Made by a program: the position numbers and the translations under genes. A DNA stretch of 64,000 bases from the NCBI GenBank assembly GCA_016722465.1, contig JADKJC010000002.1:448501-512500 (forward strand), read 5' to 3'. A model generated the notes under the pieces. That model saw nothing but the letters and a program-made list of their open reading frames with translations, was not told the origin of the DNA and ran no database searches. This document shows positions 40,868 through 49,532 of the stretch, piece after piece. Every line of letters begins with the position of its first letter. The stretch's first letter is position 1. This DNA comes from Chitinophagaceae bacterium. GTDB lineage: Bacteria; Bacteroidota; Bacteroidia; Chitinophagales; Chitinophagaceae.

Positions 40868-42868
40868 CTATTGCTTTTTACCAAAAGCGGTATAACCTGG
40901 ATAGCCGGTATCCGAAAGCCACAATACCCTCGCCCCTCTGGCACAGGAAAAATAAGCATCATAAGTTTTAGGCTTACCTTCCAAATCAGAAAACTTTAAC
41001 TGCCAGTTAGATAACATAGAGAAATTTCCACTTGATTTTACATTCTGAAATTTAATATTACCTACCATGCCACTGGCTACGGTAATTTGCCAATTGTATT
41101 TATTACCAGGACCAAATTCAAAAACCTGGCTGGAAGAATATGAATTCATACCTGCATCGGCTCCTGTGTAAACATTTACATACTGCTGTATGCCGGTAAA
41201 ATCACTGGTCCATTTGCCGGTGAAATCAGCAGCTGCTACTGCAAACTTATTCCGCCACTGCATGTTGGCTGTTTTGTCCCAGTCATAAGATGCATTGTGG
41301 TAGGGGCCAAATTCATTTTCATAGTCAGCTTTGCTATTGGTTACAAATTCAAGATAAGCGCCGCTGCCATTGCTGTAATGCTGTTTGAACAATACAATAT
41401 GGACCATTTTTCCTGTTGCGTTTTCCGTAGCATCTCCCTGCATAAAGCTGATAGATTGCCAGCTCTGGATCGATTTCCATTCAAAGTTGCTCATGTTGCT
41501 GTATCGTGGCGCCACTAATACATTCCAGGCATTGTAGTCTTCGTCTTTGAGAACGGAATTGTATGCATCCGCATTTTTATTGGGATAATGGATCAGCACT
41601 TTTATGCTTGCTTTTGTTACTTCCACCCAATCCTGTTTTTCGGTGCTTATCCAGCCATCATCAAAATTGGTAGTATTGAATTTATAGCCATTGTTTACAC
41701 TTCCGGCATCGTGACTTACCGGCTCTTCTTTCATTTCTTCCTGTTCTATTTTTTGTCCGCCGGGTAATTCAATTACTTTATTATTTGCTGAAATGGGGCC
41801 ATAATACCAGGCATTGGTAAATGTTGAATTTCCGCTAAAGGGTCCATCCCGCTTTGTTGCCTTATCCGCCTGCAATACCAGGCTCCATTGCTTGTTGCCA
41901 TCAAAATAATGTTTGGTAAATTGATACGACTGCTTTTCAGGTGGTATGTTTTGTGAGTTTAAGCGGTTACCCCATTCGTCTCTTCCATCTTTTTTACTCC
42001 ATGCCTCTAACACACTTTTTTGAGGACTGATACTGATATGATTTCCACTGATCGTATAAGTACCATTTTCTTTTCCCAATAAAATATTATCCATCAGCGG
42101 GTCAAAAGCTTTACTGATAAAACGATAAGTACCATTCGCATTAAAAGTATACTGGCGGGAGATGTAGTTCATAACACCGTTTTTTACCCGGTAGCTGGAA
42201 TTTTCGCTGGCATTGGCTCCCCAGGTACCAAGTATAGATGTATTGCTGCTGTTATTGGATTGTTGTGTATTCATCGCCGGCTTCTTCAGATCAACTGATT
42301 CAAGGAATGTTTGTATTGAAGAAAGATAATCCTGGCTGTTGGTATTGGCTACGATACTAACACAGCGGTCAAAACCACTCATGGTAGTAAGCAGGGTGAT
42401 GGCATTGGCGTTATTAAAAACAAATTTACCACCGCCAGCTTTTATCTTCCAGCCATCCGCTTCCTGTACTTCATTTGTTTCAGGCGCTTCTTTTACATCA
42501 TAGGGTTTTACAATGAGCTCCGCCCATTCACTTTCAAAATCCTTTTCAATACTGCCTTTGCTGATGGTACTTTTTACAATACTGATCTGGCACCATCCGC
42601 CGGTTTTATTATCGGTGATGCTGTAGCTTTGTAAGTTTTCCCTCACATCTTTTTTCCATCCTTTCAGTGGGGTGAACTTTACAAGATCGAATGAATCCTG
42701 TTGTGCAAATAAACCGGTATAAAAAAAACACCCTGCAAAAAATAACAGCGCCGCTTTTCTTTTGGCGAATAAATATGAGAAGGTTATAAGGCTCTGCTGA
42801 ATTGTACTATCCAACGCACAAGTGTGCGACGCAACTGAAGATGCTTTTTGTACTGGTGCTGGTAACAT
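40868..42868 (-). CDS. Large secreted protein of unknown function
   Basis: A 666-residue protein I do not recognise. A GTG at 42881-42883 also lies in frame, but it overlaps a perfect -7 element, so the ATG at 42866-42868 is the better start. The export signal (FAKRKAALLFFAGCFFYTGLFAQ) begins about 33 residues in, an unusually long n-region. The mature part contains a lipocalin-like stretch near 215-290 (ILGTWGANASENSSYR, GTYRFISKAFDPL, NGTYTISGNHISI) and a second related region near 555-640 (FTGKWTSDFTGIQQY). It is the last gene of the minus-strand secreted block and carries its own copy of the 18-bp motif upstream. Confidence 0.7.
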   Translation of the reverse strand: MLPAPVQKASSVASHTCALDSTIQQSLITFSYLFAKRKAALLFFAGCFFYTGLFAQQDSFDLVKFTPLKGWKKDVRENLQSYSITDNKTGGWCQISIVKSTISKGSIEKDFESEWAELIVKPYDVKEAPETNEVQEADGWKIKAGGGKFVFNNANAITLLTTMSGFDRCVSIVANTNSQDYLSSIQTFLESVDLKKPAMNTQQSNNSSNTSILGTWGANASENSSYRVKNGVMNYISRQYTFNANGTYRFISKAFDPLMDNILLGKENGTYTISGNHISISPQKSVLEAWSKKDGRDEWGNRLNSQNIPPEKQSYQFTKHYFDGNKQWSLVLQADKATKRDGPFSGNSTFTNAWYYGPISANNKVIELPGGQKIEQEEMKEEPVSHDAGSVNNGYKFNTTNFDDGWISTEKQDWVEVTKASIKVLIHYPNKNADAYNSVLKDEDYNAWNVLVAPRYSNMSNFEWKSIQSWQSISFMQGDATENATGKMVHIVLFKQHYSNGSGAYLEFVTNSKADYENEFGPYHNASYDWDKTANMQWRNKFAVAAADFTGKWTSDFTGIQQYVNVYTGADAGMNSYSSSQVFEFGPGNKYNWQITVASGMVGNIKFQNVKSSGNFSMLSNWQLKFSDLEGKPKTYDAYFSCARGARVLWLSDTGYPGYTAFGKKQ

Positions 42869-42882
42869 AAAAATTATTTTCA

Positions 42883-42930
42883 CAAATGTATATGCCTGTT
42901 ATATACTGCAGCATCCTGTAAAAAGGGGAG
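42883..42930 (-). promoter_or_regulatory. Promoter with 18-bp motif (site C)
   Basis: Motif ATCCTGTAAAAAGGGGAG at 42913-42930 (plus-strand reading) is followed on the minus strand, after exactly 22 bp, by the perfect -7 element TACATTTG (42890-42883). The downstream ATG at 42868 leaves a leader of about 8 nt. The motif takes the place where a -33 element would sit, as expected for an activator site. Confidence 0.6.
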
Positions 42931-43072
42931 TTTCTAACCGCTGGTAAAATTAATTTAAAAATAAAAGCAGCATTTGTGACGGTTGCCAAATGTACAAAAC
43001 CAGTTACCGGTTTAACCGGCAATTGGTTTTGATGAAATTAAATTTTCAGGATTTATCCATGCTGGTATTTCA

Positions 43073-44704
43073 TCATTGAAGATTCATGAAGTTATAGTTA
43101 TAACTGGTACCTGCTATGTTGGTATGTGCCGCAAAAATACCTGATGATGGAAAACGGCTGTCGAGTTTAGCGCCCATTCCAAATACCACATAACCGGCTG
43201 CCAGCGTGATGGAAGGCACACCAACGCTGCTGCCAGCCACCGCAGTTATTGCAATATTCTGACGGGTTTGGATTTTATGAAGGACGATGTTATTTTCCGG
43301 TGTACCCAAATTAGAGGCCCTGGTACTGAATGCTACTGAGTTACCGGCAAAATCAATTGCAATTCTCTCGCCCTGGCCAATGGGGCTATCACCGTTGCCG
43401 ACTTTGCCTGATGAATCTGTACTGACGCAAATCACTGCACCCGTTTCTGTATTTACAACAAATACATCCTGTGCATTGTTATTATCGCCGGGCACTATAT
43501 TACTTGCCGTACTGGCAAAAGCAATAAATTTTCCATTGGCAGAAATTGAAGGCGCCACTACCCTGGTTGCGCTTTCTGTTCCCTGGTCACGTTCACCTCC
43601 ATTGTGCGTAAGGCTAACCCGTTTCAGCGGTTTACCGGGTTCAAATAAAAAGATATCCCAAAAACCGTTATTATCGCCCGGAACCAGGTTGCTGGCGGCA
43701 GAGCAGAAAGCAATACGTTCACCGCCAGGCCTCAGATCGCAAACAGATGGCTTTGATCCCCCTGCGGCTTTATTAGTCGCCGGGTCTTTACTGATCAGCT
43801 CAATACTGTTACTGTTGCGCCAGTAAATATTTGGGGTATACGTACCTGTAACGCCTGCTGTTAAGTTACTGGCAGTTGAAGTAAATGCAATAGTTCCGTT
43901 GGATCCAATTGCTGGCTCATAGCTTTCGCCGTTGGCTTCGATGCCTCCGGGGCCAAGGTTGATACGTTCCAGCGTTCCGGACTGGCTATTCCACAAAAAA
44001 ATATCTCTTACTCCATTGGCATCATTTTCCGCCAGGTTACTGGCGTAAGATTCAAATACTACTTTACGGCCACTGACATCCATTACAGGTGCAAAACTAT
44101 CCCCGTTTCCTTCCTCACCTTTTGCTGCTGTACTGATCAATTTAGTAATGCCGGTATTCCTGTCTCTCCAGAATATTTGGCGGAACCTGCCTTTAGATCC
44201 GCAGAAACCTGCTGCATAAGATACAAATGCAACATAACGGCCTTCTTCTGCCAAACTTCCGCTGATGACGGGTGCTGCAGTTTCGTAATAGCTGCTAAAT
44301 GGGGAATCTTTCGTACTCCTGCTTGCCAGGTCGTATTTATATTCGCATTGCACTTCCACAGCATAATGCCAGACTGGAATAAGCCCATCAAGACTACGGT
44401 TATTTACACCCCTAACGGTGCAGTTCATCCCTTTAGGCGCCAACTTTATGGTAACCCTGCACAGGGTGCTTTCCGGTAAGGCGGTTTTAAACTGGAATGG
44501 CATATTCACATAGGTTTTGCTGCCATCATTTGCTGCTACCAACGTAAGGTCGTCTTTCCCGTTATTTTGTAAAATGACCTTTGTACCTACCGGGGCATAA
44601 AAGCGGCCTGTTACATAACCATAACCAGCAGGAGGGGTTACGTTTTGTGCATCTAACAGTGAGCATATTGCAAAAAGCAAGAAGAAGAAAAACAATCTTT
44701 TCAT
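43073..44704 (-). CDS. Secreted WD40-like (PD40) beta-propeller protein
   Basis: A 543-residue exported protein. The start is the ATG at 44702-44704 (MKRLFFFFLLFAICSLLDAQ); the frame extends 16 codons further, overlapping the previous gene. An N-terminal beta domain (~22-130) precedes repeated TolB-like propeller blades: SFAPVMDVSGRKVVFESYASNL, then related copies containing SYEPAIGSNGTIAFTSTASNL and SISANGKFIAFASTASN, with intervening DIFLW, NIYWR, DIFLF and DVFVV strands. Such propellers usually serve binding. It lies 45 bp downstream of the transglycosylase-like gene in the same block. Confidence 0.78.
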   Translation of the reverse strand: MKRLFFFFLLFAICSLLDAQNVTPPAGYGYVTGRFYAPVGTKVILQNNGKDDLTLVAANDGSKTYVNMPFQFKTALPESTLCRVTIKLAPKGMNCTVRGVNNRSLDGLIPVWHYAVEVQCEYKYDLASRSTKDSPFSSYYETAAPVISGSLAEEGRYVAFVSYAAGFCGSKGRFRQIFWRDRNTGITKLISTAAKGEEGNGDSFAPVMDVSGRKVVFESYASNLAENDANGVRDIFLWNSQSGTLERINLGPGGIEANGESYEPAIGSNGTIAFTSTASNLTAGVTGTYTPNIYWRNSNSIELISKDPATNKAAGGSKPSVCDLRPGGERIAFCSAASNLVPGDNNGFWDIFLFEPGKPLKRVSLTHNGGERDQGTESATRVVAPSISANGKFIAFASTASNIVPGDNNNAQDVFVVNTETGAVICVSTDSSGKVGNGDSPIGQGERIAIDFAGNSVAFSTRASNLGTPENNIVLHKIQTRQNIAITAVAGSSVGVPSITLAAGYVVFGMGAKLDSRFPSSGIFAAHTNIAGTSYNYNFMNLQ

Positions 44705-44748
44705 TGTTGTTAAATTTAAAAAATGAATGCCGCAGGGTTGGCTGTAAT

Positions 44749-45510
44749 TCAATGTCCTGCTTTATTATAAAACCAACTGGCAATAGCTGCATACTTAAAT
44801 TTTTTGCCCGGCATATCCTGGTTTAAATAAAAATTATCCTGCTTTATTTTGTTGTTGATATAAGTTTCCGTTTTGTTAAAACCTGCATTGTAAACAGTGG
44901 CATACCATTGCAGTTTTTCTGTGGGTGATGAAAATGTTTTATGCTCGTAATTTTTATTGCAGATTGAGATGAATGCACACAGATACACCAGCTGCCAATC
45001 CTCATCCAGCAGCCGTTCCACCCTTTGCTGCCGTATGCTTTGCTGGTCGGTTGATGTGTATACCATTTGCAGTTCCTTATAAATACTGTCCGGCAATAAT
45101 TGCTTTGATTTGATTTCCACCTGCTCTGCAAATGTTGGTTTCATTTGAAAAAGCCCGATGGAGAAATTGGCATAAGCGGCACCCAACTGTACATACAAGG
45201 TACGCAGGCTTTCAGCTTCAATGCCATCTTTCAAACTGCTGTACCGCATCACTTCCGGAAAAACAATGCTTTGCATAAATTTCGTATCAGTTTTACAGAG
45301 TTTGCTGCAGAGCATAAAATGATCCTGCATGGCATCGAGTTTTTTTTCTGCTGTTAATGCTTTGCTGCCGAATGCCTTTCCAAAATCTGCATGGTTGTAT
45401 ATTTTTTTCGCATAAATAAAAGCAACACAAATGATGGCTGAAACAAACAATAATGCCGAAACTTTATAAAACCTTTTTACATAAGTAAACATCTTTACTG
45501 CCGCTTTCAT
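44749..45510 (-). CDS. Membrane-anchored protein, possibly lytic-transglycosylase-like
   Basis: A 253-residue protein with an N-terminal membrane helix (KVSALLFVSAIICVAFIYA) and a helical extracytoplasmic domain. The segment FPEVMRYSSLKDG... followed by ANFSIGLFQMKP resembles the E...S/GLFQ pattern of goose-type lysozyme and soluble lytic transglycosylases, where the Glu is catalytic. The similarity is short, so the call is tentative. Its start overlaps the end of the upstream gene by 47 bp (29 bp if the ATG at 45492 is used), indicating translational coupling. A wall-cutting role to let surface fibres through would suit the context; that is inference. Confidence 0.55.
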   Translation of the reverse strand: MKAAVKMFTYVKRFYKVSALLFVSAIICVAFIYAKKIYNHADFGKAFGSKALTAEKKLDAMQDHFMLCSKLCKTDTKFMQSIVFPEVMRYSSLKDGIEAESLRTLYVQLGAAYANFSIGLFQMKPTFAEQVEIKSKQLLPDSIYKELQMVYTSTDQQSIRQQRVERLLDEDWQLVYLCAFISICNKNYEHKTFSSPTEKLQWYATVYNAGFNKTETYINNKIKQDNFYLNQDMPGKKFKYAAIASWFYNKAGH

Positions 45511-46630
45511 TCTTATATATTTTGAAATAATAAACAGCCGTTTCTTTATTCATCGTAATAACTCTTGGAAACAATACCCCAGATAAACTTTCCTCTGTTC
45601 CATCGGCCCTGTAGATGGTACCTTTTTCATAATAAACAGATTTGGAAATATCGGGCGTTAAGAACAACCGGTTCATGCTTTTGATTGGCACCTTAAAAGA
45701 AGCGGCTTCTTTTCCATTTACCAAAATCTGTGTGGGGCTTTGCGAGGGAATGCTGATGATATCGCCATTATCACTTACAAAAGTACTGCTGCTGTTACCT
45801 GAATACATTTCGGCCATGTCGGCTTCTGCCTGTTTATTGGCAGATGTTACTGAAATGATCTTCTGGCTTTGCTGATCCATCAACGTAATCATACAATGCT
45901 TAAAGCCATCACTTACAGAAAATTTCATGGGAATGGACATTCCTCCTGTTCCGGCTTTTTGCTTTAATGTTCCATCGTTTACAATAAAACAAAATCCCAT
46001 GCCCATTTTTGTTGTCATAGCATTTTGACCACCGATGGTGACTGCTGCAAAGAATTGCTTCTTATCAGGCGACAGGATCATTTTTGCAACATGATCGTAA
46101 GGGCCATAATTTTTACCGTTGAAAACAAGGAACAGTTTGCCATTGATGGTCTTGCTGTACTGCAGCGCCACCGGGTCTTTTTTATCGTCGCCCACACTGA
46201 TCTCATCATTGGTTGGGCCAGACGAACCCTCCTCATTTTCCTTCATACTTTTGAGGGGCGCTTCTTTAAAAGGGCCGGTGCGGTTGCCGTCTTCAATTAA
46301 AAAGTATTCATATTTTTTATTCTGCACCACAAATGAATAATGCAGCTTATTGTTTTGGGAAAGCACTTTTGACTCGTCATACAAAAAGCTTTCATCTTCC
46401 GCCAGTGAAAAAACAACCCTGCAGTTACTATCCGGGGGCAGGGATGCTTTCTTTTCAGTTGATCTATTCTCTGTTTGCTCCGGCGAATTGTTTTGCGAAC
46501 TGCTGCCGTTTGAACTTTCGCTTTTAGACTCAAGTACTTTTTGTGTTTTTTCTTTCAGCTTTTTAAAGAGCTGGGCATTGGTGGTTGATGTTACGGCGAA
46601 CAGCATCACGAAGAGCATAATAGACTTCAT
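45464..46630 (-). CDS. Secreted protein of unknown function
   Basis: A 388-residue protein that I do not recognise. The ATG at 46628-46630 gives the signal peptide MKSIMLFVMLFAVTSTTNAQ; a GTG 13 codons upstream is in frame. A Lys/Ser-rich low-complexity part (~20-60) is followed by repeated short beta strands (YEYFLIEDGNRTGPF, NGKLFLVFNGKNYGPYD) that look like a propeller or a beta-repeat domain. It overlaps the transglycosylase-like gene downstream. An 18-bp motif and a -7-like element lie upstream. Confidence 0.7.
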   Translation of the reverse strand: MKSIMLFVMLFAVTSTTNAQLFKKLKEKTQKVLESKSESSNGSSSQNNSPEQTENRSTEKKASLPPDSNCRVVFSLAEDESFLYDESKVLSQNNKLHYSFVVQNKKYEYFLIEDGNRTGPFKEAPLKSMKENEEGSSGPTNDEISVGDDKKDPVALQYSKTINGKLFLVFNGKNYGPYDHVAKMILSPDKKQFFAAVTIGGQNAMTTKMGMGFCFIVNDGTLKQKAGTGGMSIPMKFSVSDGFKHCMITLMDQQSQKIISVTSANKQAEADMAEMYSGNSSSTFVSDNGDIISIPSQSPTQILVNGKEAASFKVPIKSMNRLFLTPDISKSVYYEKGTIYRADGTEESLSGVLFPRVITMNKETAVYYFKIYKNESGSKDVYLCKKVL

Positions 46631-46673
46631 TGTATAATTTTTGAAGTGAGAATGGAAGGATTTAATCACATCG

Positions 46674-46721
46674 TAAAAATGATACTAATTACAGGTTGTT
46701 CCTATCCCTGAAAAACAGGAT
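46674..46721 (-). promoter_or_regulatory. Promoter with 18-bp motif (site B)
   Basis: Motif ATCCCTGAAAAACAGGAT at 46704-46721 (plus-strand reading; a near-perfect palindrome) is followed on the minus strand, after exactly 22 bp, by the -7-like CATTTTTA (46681-46674). The ATG of the next gene is at 46630. Confidence 0.5.
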
Positions 46722-46768
46722 TTTGGCTGAGAGTAAAAAATATATGCTGTTAAAAAAGGCATTTGCTT

Positions 46769-47236
46769 TTATTTCAGATCCCCTCCAATAATATTGGCAA
46801 CATTGGCCACCTGTTTAATAACCCTTGTAAGAAGCGCTGTGTTAATGCCTGTTTTATAAAGATCAGCCCGCAGGTATACCGTACCGTCTTCTGCACTCAT
46901 GCCAATTTTCACTACATCATATTGATCATTTTGCTGCAACAGGTATTTGTATTTTGTTTCGTCAATTTTACCCGGCAAGGCTTCTGTAAGATTGATGTAA
47001 ACGATATACAGGTCACTTACTTTTTGAACGAGCACAGAGTAGGAAGGGATATTATCGCCTTCGTAGGGAATAACAGCAACACTGTCGCTTACTATTTTAT
47101 AAGGCAGGTCTGAGCCAGCCAGTTTTTTCGCCAACTCGGACAATGCAGGTTTGGCAGCAGCTTTTGGTTTTGCCTGTTGAGCGTATGAACTAACAACAGC
47201 AAACAAAAGGAAAAAGAATAAGAAAATGTTTTTCAT
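46769..47236 (-). CDS. Small secreted protein, possibly YbjN-like fold
   Basis: A 155-residue exported protein. The ATG at 47234-47236 gives the signal peptide MKNIFLFFFLLFAVVSSYAQ, followed by a short Ala/Lys linker. The rest (VAVIPYEGDNIPSY, VYLRADLYKTGINTALLTRVI) resembles the YbjN or type III chaperone-like alpha/beta fold, but the match is weak and from memory. It begins 33 bp after the fibre gene with the chaperone domain and is probably co-transcribed with it. Confidence 0.65.
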   Translation of the reverse strand: MKNIFLFFFLLFAVVSSYAQQAKPKAAAKPALSELAKKLAGSDLPYKIVSDSVAVIPYEGDNIPSYSVLVQKVSDLYIVYINLTEALPGKIDETKYKYLLQQNDQYDVVKIGMSAEDGTVYLRADLYKTGINTALLTRVIKQVANVANIIGGDLK

Positions 47237-47269
47237 TAACGTTGGTATTAGCAATGAGATTTTTTAATT

Positions 47270-49375
47270 TTACCTGTTGATCCTGCTCTTTAATAATTCA
47301 ATTTCCTTCTGCTGTTCTTTGATGGCTTCAATCAGCAGCGGCACCAGCCTTGCATAGTCTACTCCCTTGTAACCATCTTTTTCATTTACTGCATCAGGAA
47401 TAATTTTTTCAACATTTTGTGCTATCAGACCAATCTGCCTGCCGGGGGTAAAATGATTTCCGGGAAATTCTTCTGCTCTCATTTCATATTCAACTCCATT
47501 GAGCAATAGTAATTTTTCCAAAGGGGATGAGATTGCAGTGACATTCTTCTTAAAGCGTTCATCGCTGGCGTAGGTAGTACCATTTACCCATAGGCTTCCG
47601 AATATGGAGAATGCATAAGTGTTGTTTCGTTCTGCTTTGGCCAGTTCCGAAAAACTACCGTCTGTTTGTATTACACCAAAACTCACCTTGCCATTAGGAA
47701 TATCGTTTTGCAAACGAAGCTCACCGGGGTATCCACCAATTCCTACATCACCATACGCACCCCTGTATAAAGAAATTTTTGTAAGGCCCAGTGCATTACT
47801 AAATTGCAATGGCGCCTGGGCTGCTGCGCCATTTAACCCTATGCCCACGTTACCGGTAGTTGTATTCATTGTAAGACCCCATGGTGCACCGGTAGCTCCA
47901 TAAAACCCCCACTGGTCATCTGCCGCCATTCCTATAAATGCGGGACTAGAGGTATTGGCGGCATTATTAAGCCATATGCCAGCTGATTGAGTACCTGTTT
48001 TTATTTGTAACCTTCCTCCAAATGACATGGCTGTTTCGCCCTGGTTCATTACCCTGGCCCTTTCGGTAAAATTGTAACTGTTGCCATATCCGAATGCGAT
48101 GCTTGTGTTAGACCCATCTGAATATACCTGCAACAACCCACTTTGTATTCCAAAACCATACTGCGGAACACTACCCAGACCCCCGTATAAAGAAAGATGA
48201 TTGCCAAGGCGATTACTGAATGCAAGTGAATCAAGGCTGATCTGGCCACCGACAGTAGTGTTATTCGGCAGTTTTGTATTACCATATTTTGAGATGATGT
48301 TTCCCTGTACAATGAGATCCCCACGGGTTTCAATACTACCCAATGCAGTAAGCTTATCTCTAAATATACCAGTACCCACCACATCGAGTTTGGCAAACGG
48401 GCTGTCAATACCAATGCCTACTTTGGTACTGTTGTTGGGAGCCGGCACACTGTTGGACTCAGCAGCACAAATTTTTGCACTTCCGTTAGCCAGAGCAGAA
48501 CCAGTGCCGGTGTACCGGTACAACCTTATGTAAACAATACTACCCGGAGTCAGGTTAAGCCAGTTCAATCCAAAAAAAGTGCAGCCAAGCTCTGTGAAAG
48601 TGCCGTTACATGAAGTTGCCGTGTATGCAGAAATACAAGTGCCATTATAAGTGTGGTTAACACGCAGGCGGCCACTTGCAGGCACCCGCAGCTTAAACCA
48701 AACGTCCCTTACATTGGCACCCGGCATTGGATTGATACAGGAAGGATTGGGGATATTGGGTGTAAGTGTTGCGCCAGACCAATCATAACTTACTGCAGGC
48801 ATACAGTCCTGACCAAGTGGATCTTGTGCGTCTATTGAAAAAAAGCCTGCATCGCAGGGTTCGTCTGCCAATTGATAGTTATTACTTACACATATTTTTA
48901 CAGATCCATTGGCAAAGGCAATAGTATTAGAAAACCGCCGGTACACTCTTGCATACACCACAGAGCCAGGCGTAAGCCCCACAAATTCCCTGCTACTCTC
49001 AGATGGCACATTGGAATACAGGCAGGGGTAACCATTGTTAAAGCTATTGAAAATGGAAAGGCTGCTGCAGGTTGCCCCCGTATACAATTCGGCTGTGTAA
49101 GCCTCACTGGCATTATTAGTGGCAATACTTACCCTTGCTTTACCATTAGCCGGTACGGTAAACTTGTACCACACATCCAGGTTCTGAAAATTTTCACACC
49201 AGGTATTGGCACTGCCACTACTCCATGTAGCGCCGGTATAGCTGTAAACAGTAGTAGGTTCACAACCAAGATTTTCAACCGGTACAATAATGGCACCGCA
49301 GGAATTATCGTTGGCAGGCTGTGCGAAACCTGATGCCGTAACAATCAACAGCAGGAATAATAAAAATATACGCAT
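47270..49375 (-). CDS. Surface fibre protein with C-terminal peptidase S74 chaperone domain
   Basis: A 701-residue secreted protein. Signal peptide MRIFLLFLLLIVTASGFAQ. Two tandem ~145-residue beta-sandwich domains (20-165 and 170-310) share the DVWYKFTVPANGK and DVWFKLRVPASGR motif. Fibre-like VGIGIDSPFAKLDVVG and glycine-rich blocks follow. The last ~110 residues are an intramolecular chaperone of endosialidase type: ASDERFKKNV, where the Ser is the usual self-cleavage nucleophile, then QIGLIAQNVE, YARLVPLLIEAIKEQQKEI. In phage tail spikes this domain helps a trimer fold and then cuts itself off. Here a trimeric surface fibre is the likely product. It lies head-to-head with the TPR kinase at 49533. 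Confidence 0.88.
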   Translation of the reverse strand: MRIFLLFLLLIVTASGFAQPANDNSCGAIIVPVENLGCEPTTVYSYTGATWSSGSANTWCENFQNLDVWYKFTVPANGKARVSIATNNASEAYTAELYTGATCSSLSIFNSFNNGYPCLYSNVPSESSREFVGLTPGSVVYARVYRRFSNTIAFANGSVKICVSNNYQLADEPCDAGFFSIDAQDPLGQDCMPAVSYDWSGATLTPNIPNPSCINPMPGANVRDVWFKLRVPASGRLRVNHTYNGTCISAYTATSCNGTFTELGCTFFGLNWLNLTPGSIVYIRLYRYTGTGSALANGSAKICAAESNSVPAPNNSTKVGIGIDSPFAKLDVVGTGIFRDKLTALGSIETRGDLIVQGNIISKYGNTKLPNNTTVGGQISLDSLAFSNRLGNHLSLYGGLGSVPQYGFGIQSGLLQVYSDGSNTSIAFGYGNSYNFTERARVMNQGETAMSFGGRLQIKTGTQSAGIWLNNAANTSSPAFIGMAADDQWGFYGATGAPWGLTMNTTTGNVGIGLNGAAAQAPLQFSNALGLTKISLYRGAYGDVGIGGYPGELRLQNDIPNGKVSFGVIQTDGSFSELAKAERNNTYAFSIFGSLWVNGTTYASDERFKKNVTAISSPLEKLLLLNGVEYEMRAEEFPGNHFTPGRQIGLIAQNVEKIIPDAVNEKDGYKGVDYARLVPLLIEAIKEQQKEIELLKSRINR

Positions 49376-49389
49376 GGTAAAAATTTTAT

Positions 49390-49437
49390 CAAAAATGCCA
49401 TCTCTTTATATTTTTTACTATCCCTTAAAAACGGGAT
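49390..49437 (-). promoter_or_regulatory. Promoter with 18-bp motif (site A)
   Basis: Perfect palindrome ends ATCCC-N8-GGGAT at 49420-49437 (ATCCCTTAAAAACGGGAT) are followed on the minus strand, after exactly 22 bp, by the -7-like CATTTTTG (49397-49390). The fibre gene ATG is at 49375, a leader of about 8 nt. Confidence 0.6.
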
Positions 49438-49456
49438 ATTTCACATTCCCAGAAAA

Positions 49457-49474
49457 ATCATGTAAAAAGGGGAT
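49457..49474. promoter_or_regulatory. Second 18-bp motif copy (site D)
   Basis: ATCATGTAAAAAGGGGAT, same orientation as sites A-C and 37 bp from site A (start to start). It lies 59 bp before the kinase ATG at 49533, so it may serve either divergent gene. Confidence 0.5.
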
Positions 49475-49532
49475 GAAAAGCTGATTTAATTGTGTAGTTA
49501 TTTGTATTAACTTGATGTGTTATTTTTTATTG

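Noticed and set aside
42816..42829. CGCACA-AG-TGTGCG palindrome
   Set aside because: Lies inside the coding region of the secreted protein and is short; likely chance.
35742..49375. Prophage or phage-tail cluster suggested by S74 and fibre domains
   Set aside because: No capsid, terminase, sheath, baseplate or integrase genes; each fibre gene has its own signal peptide, which phage tail proteins lack.
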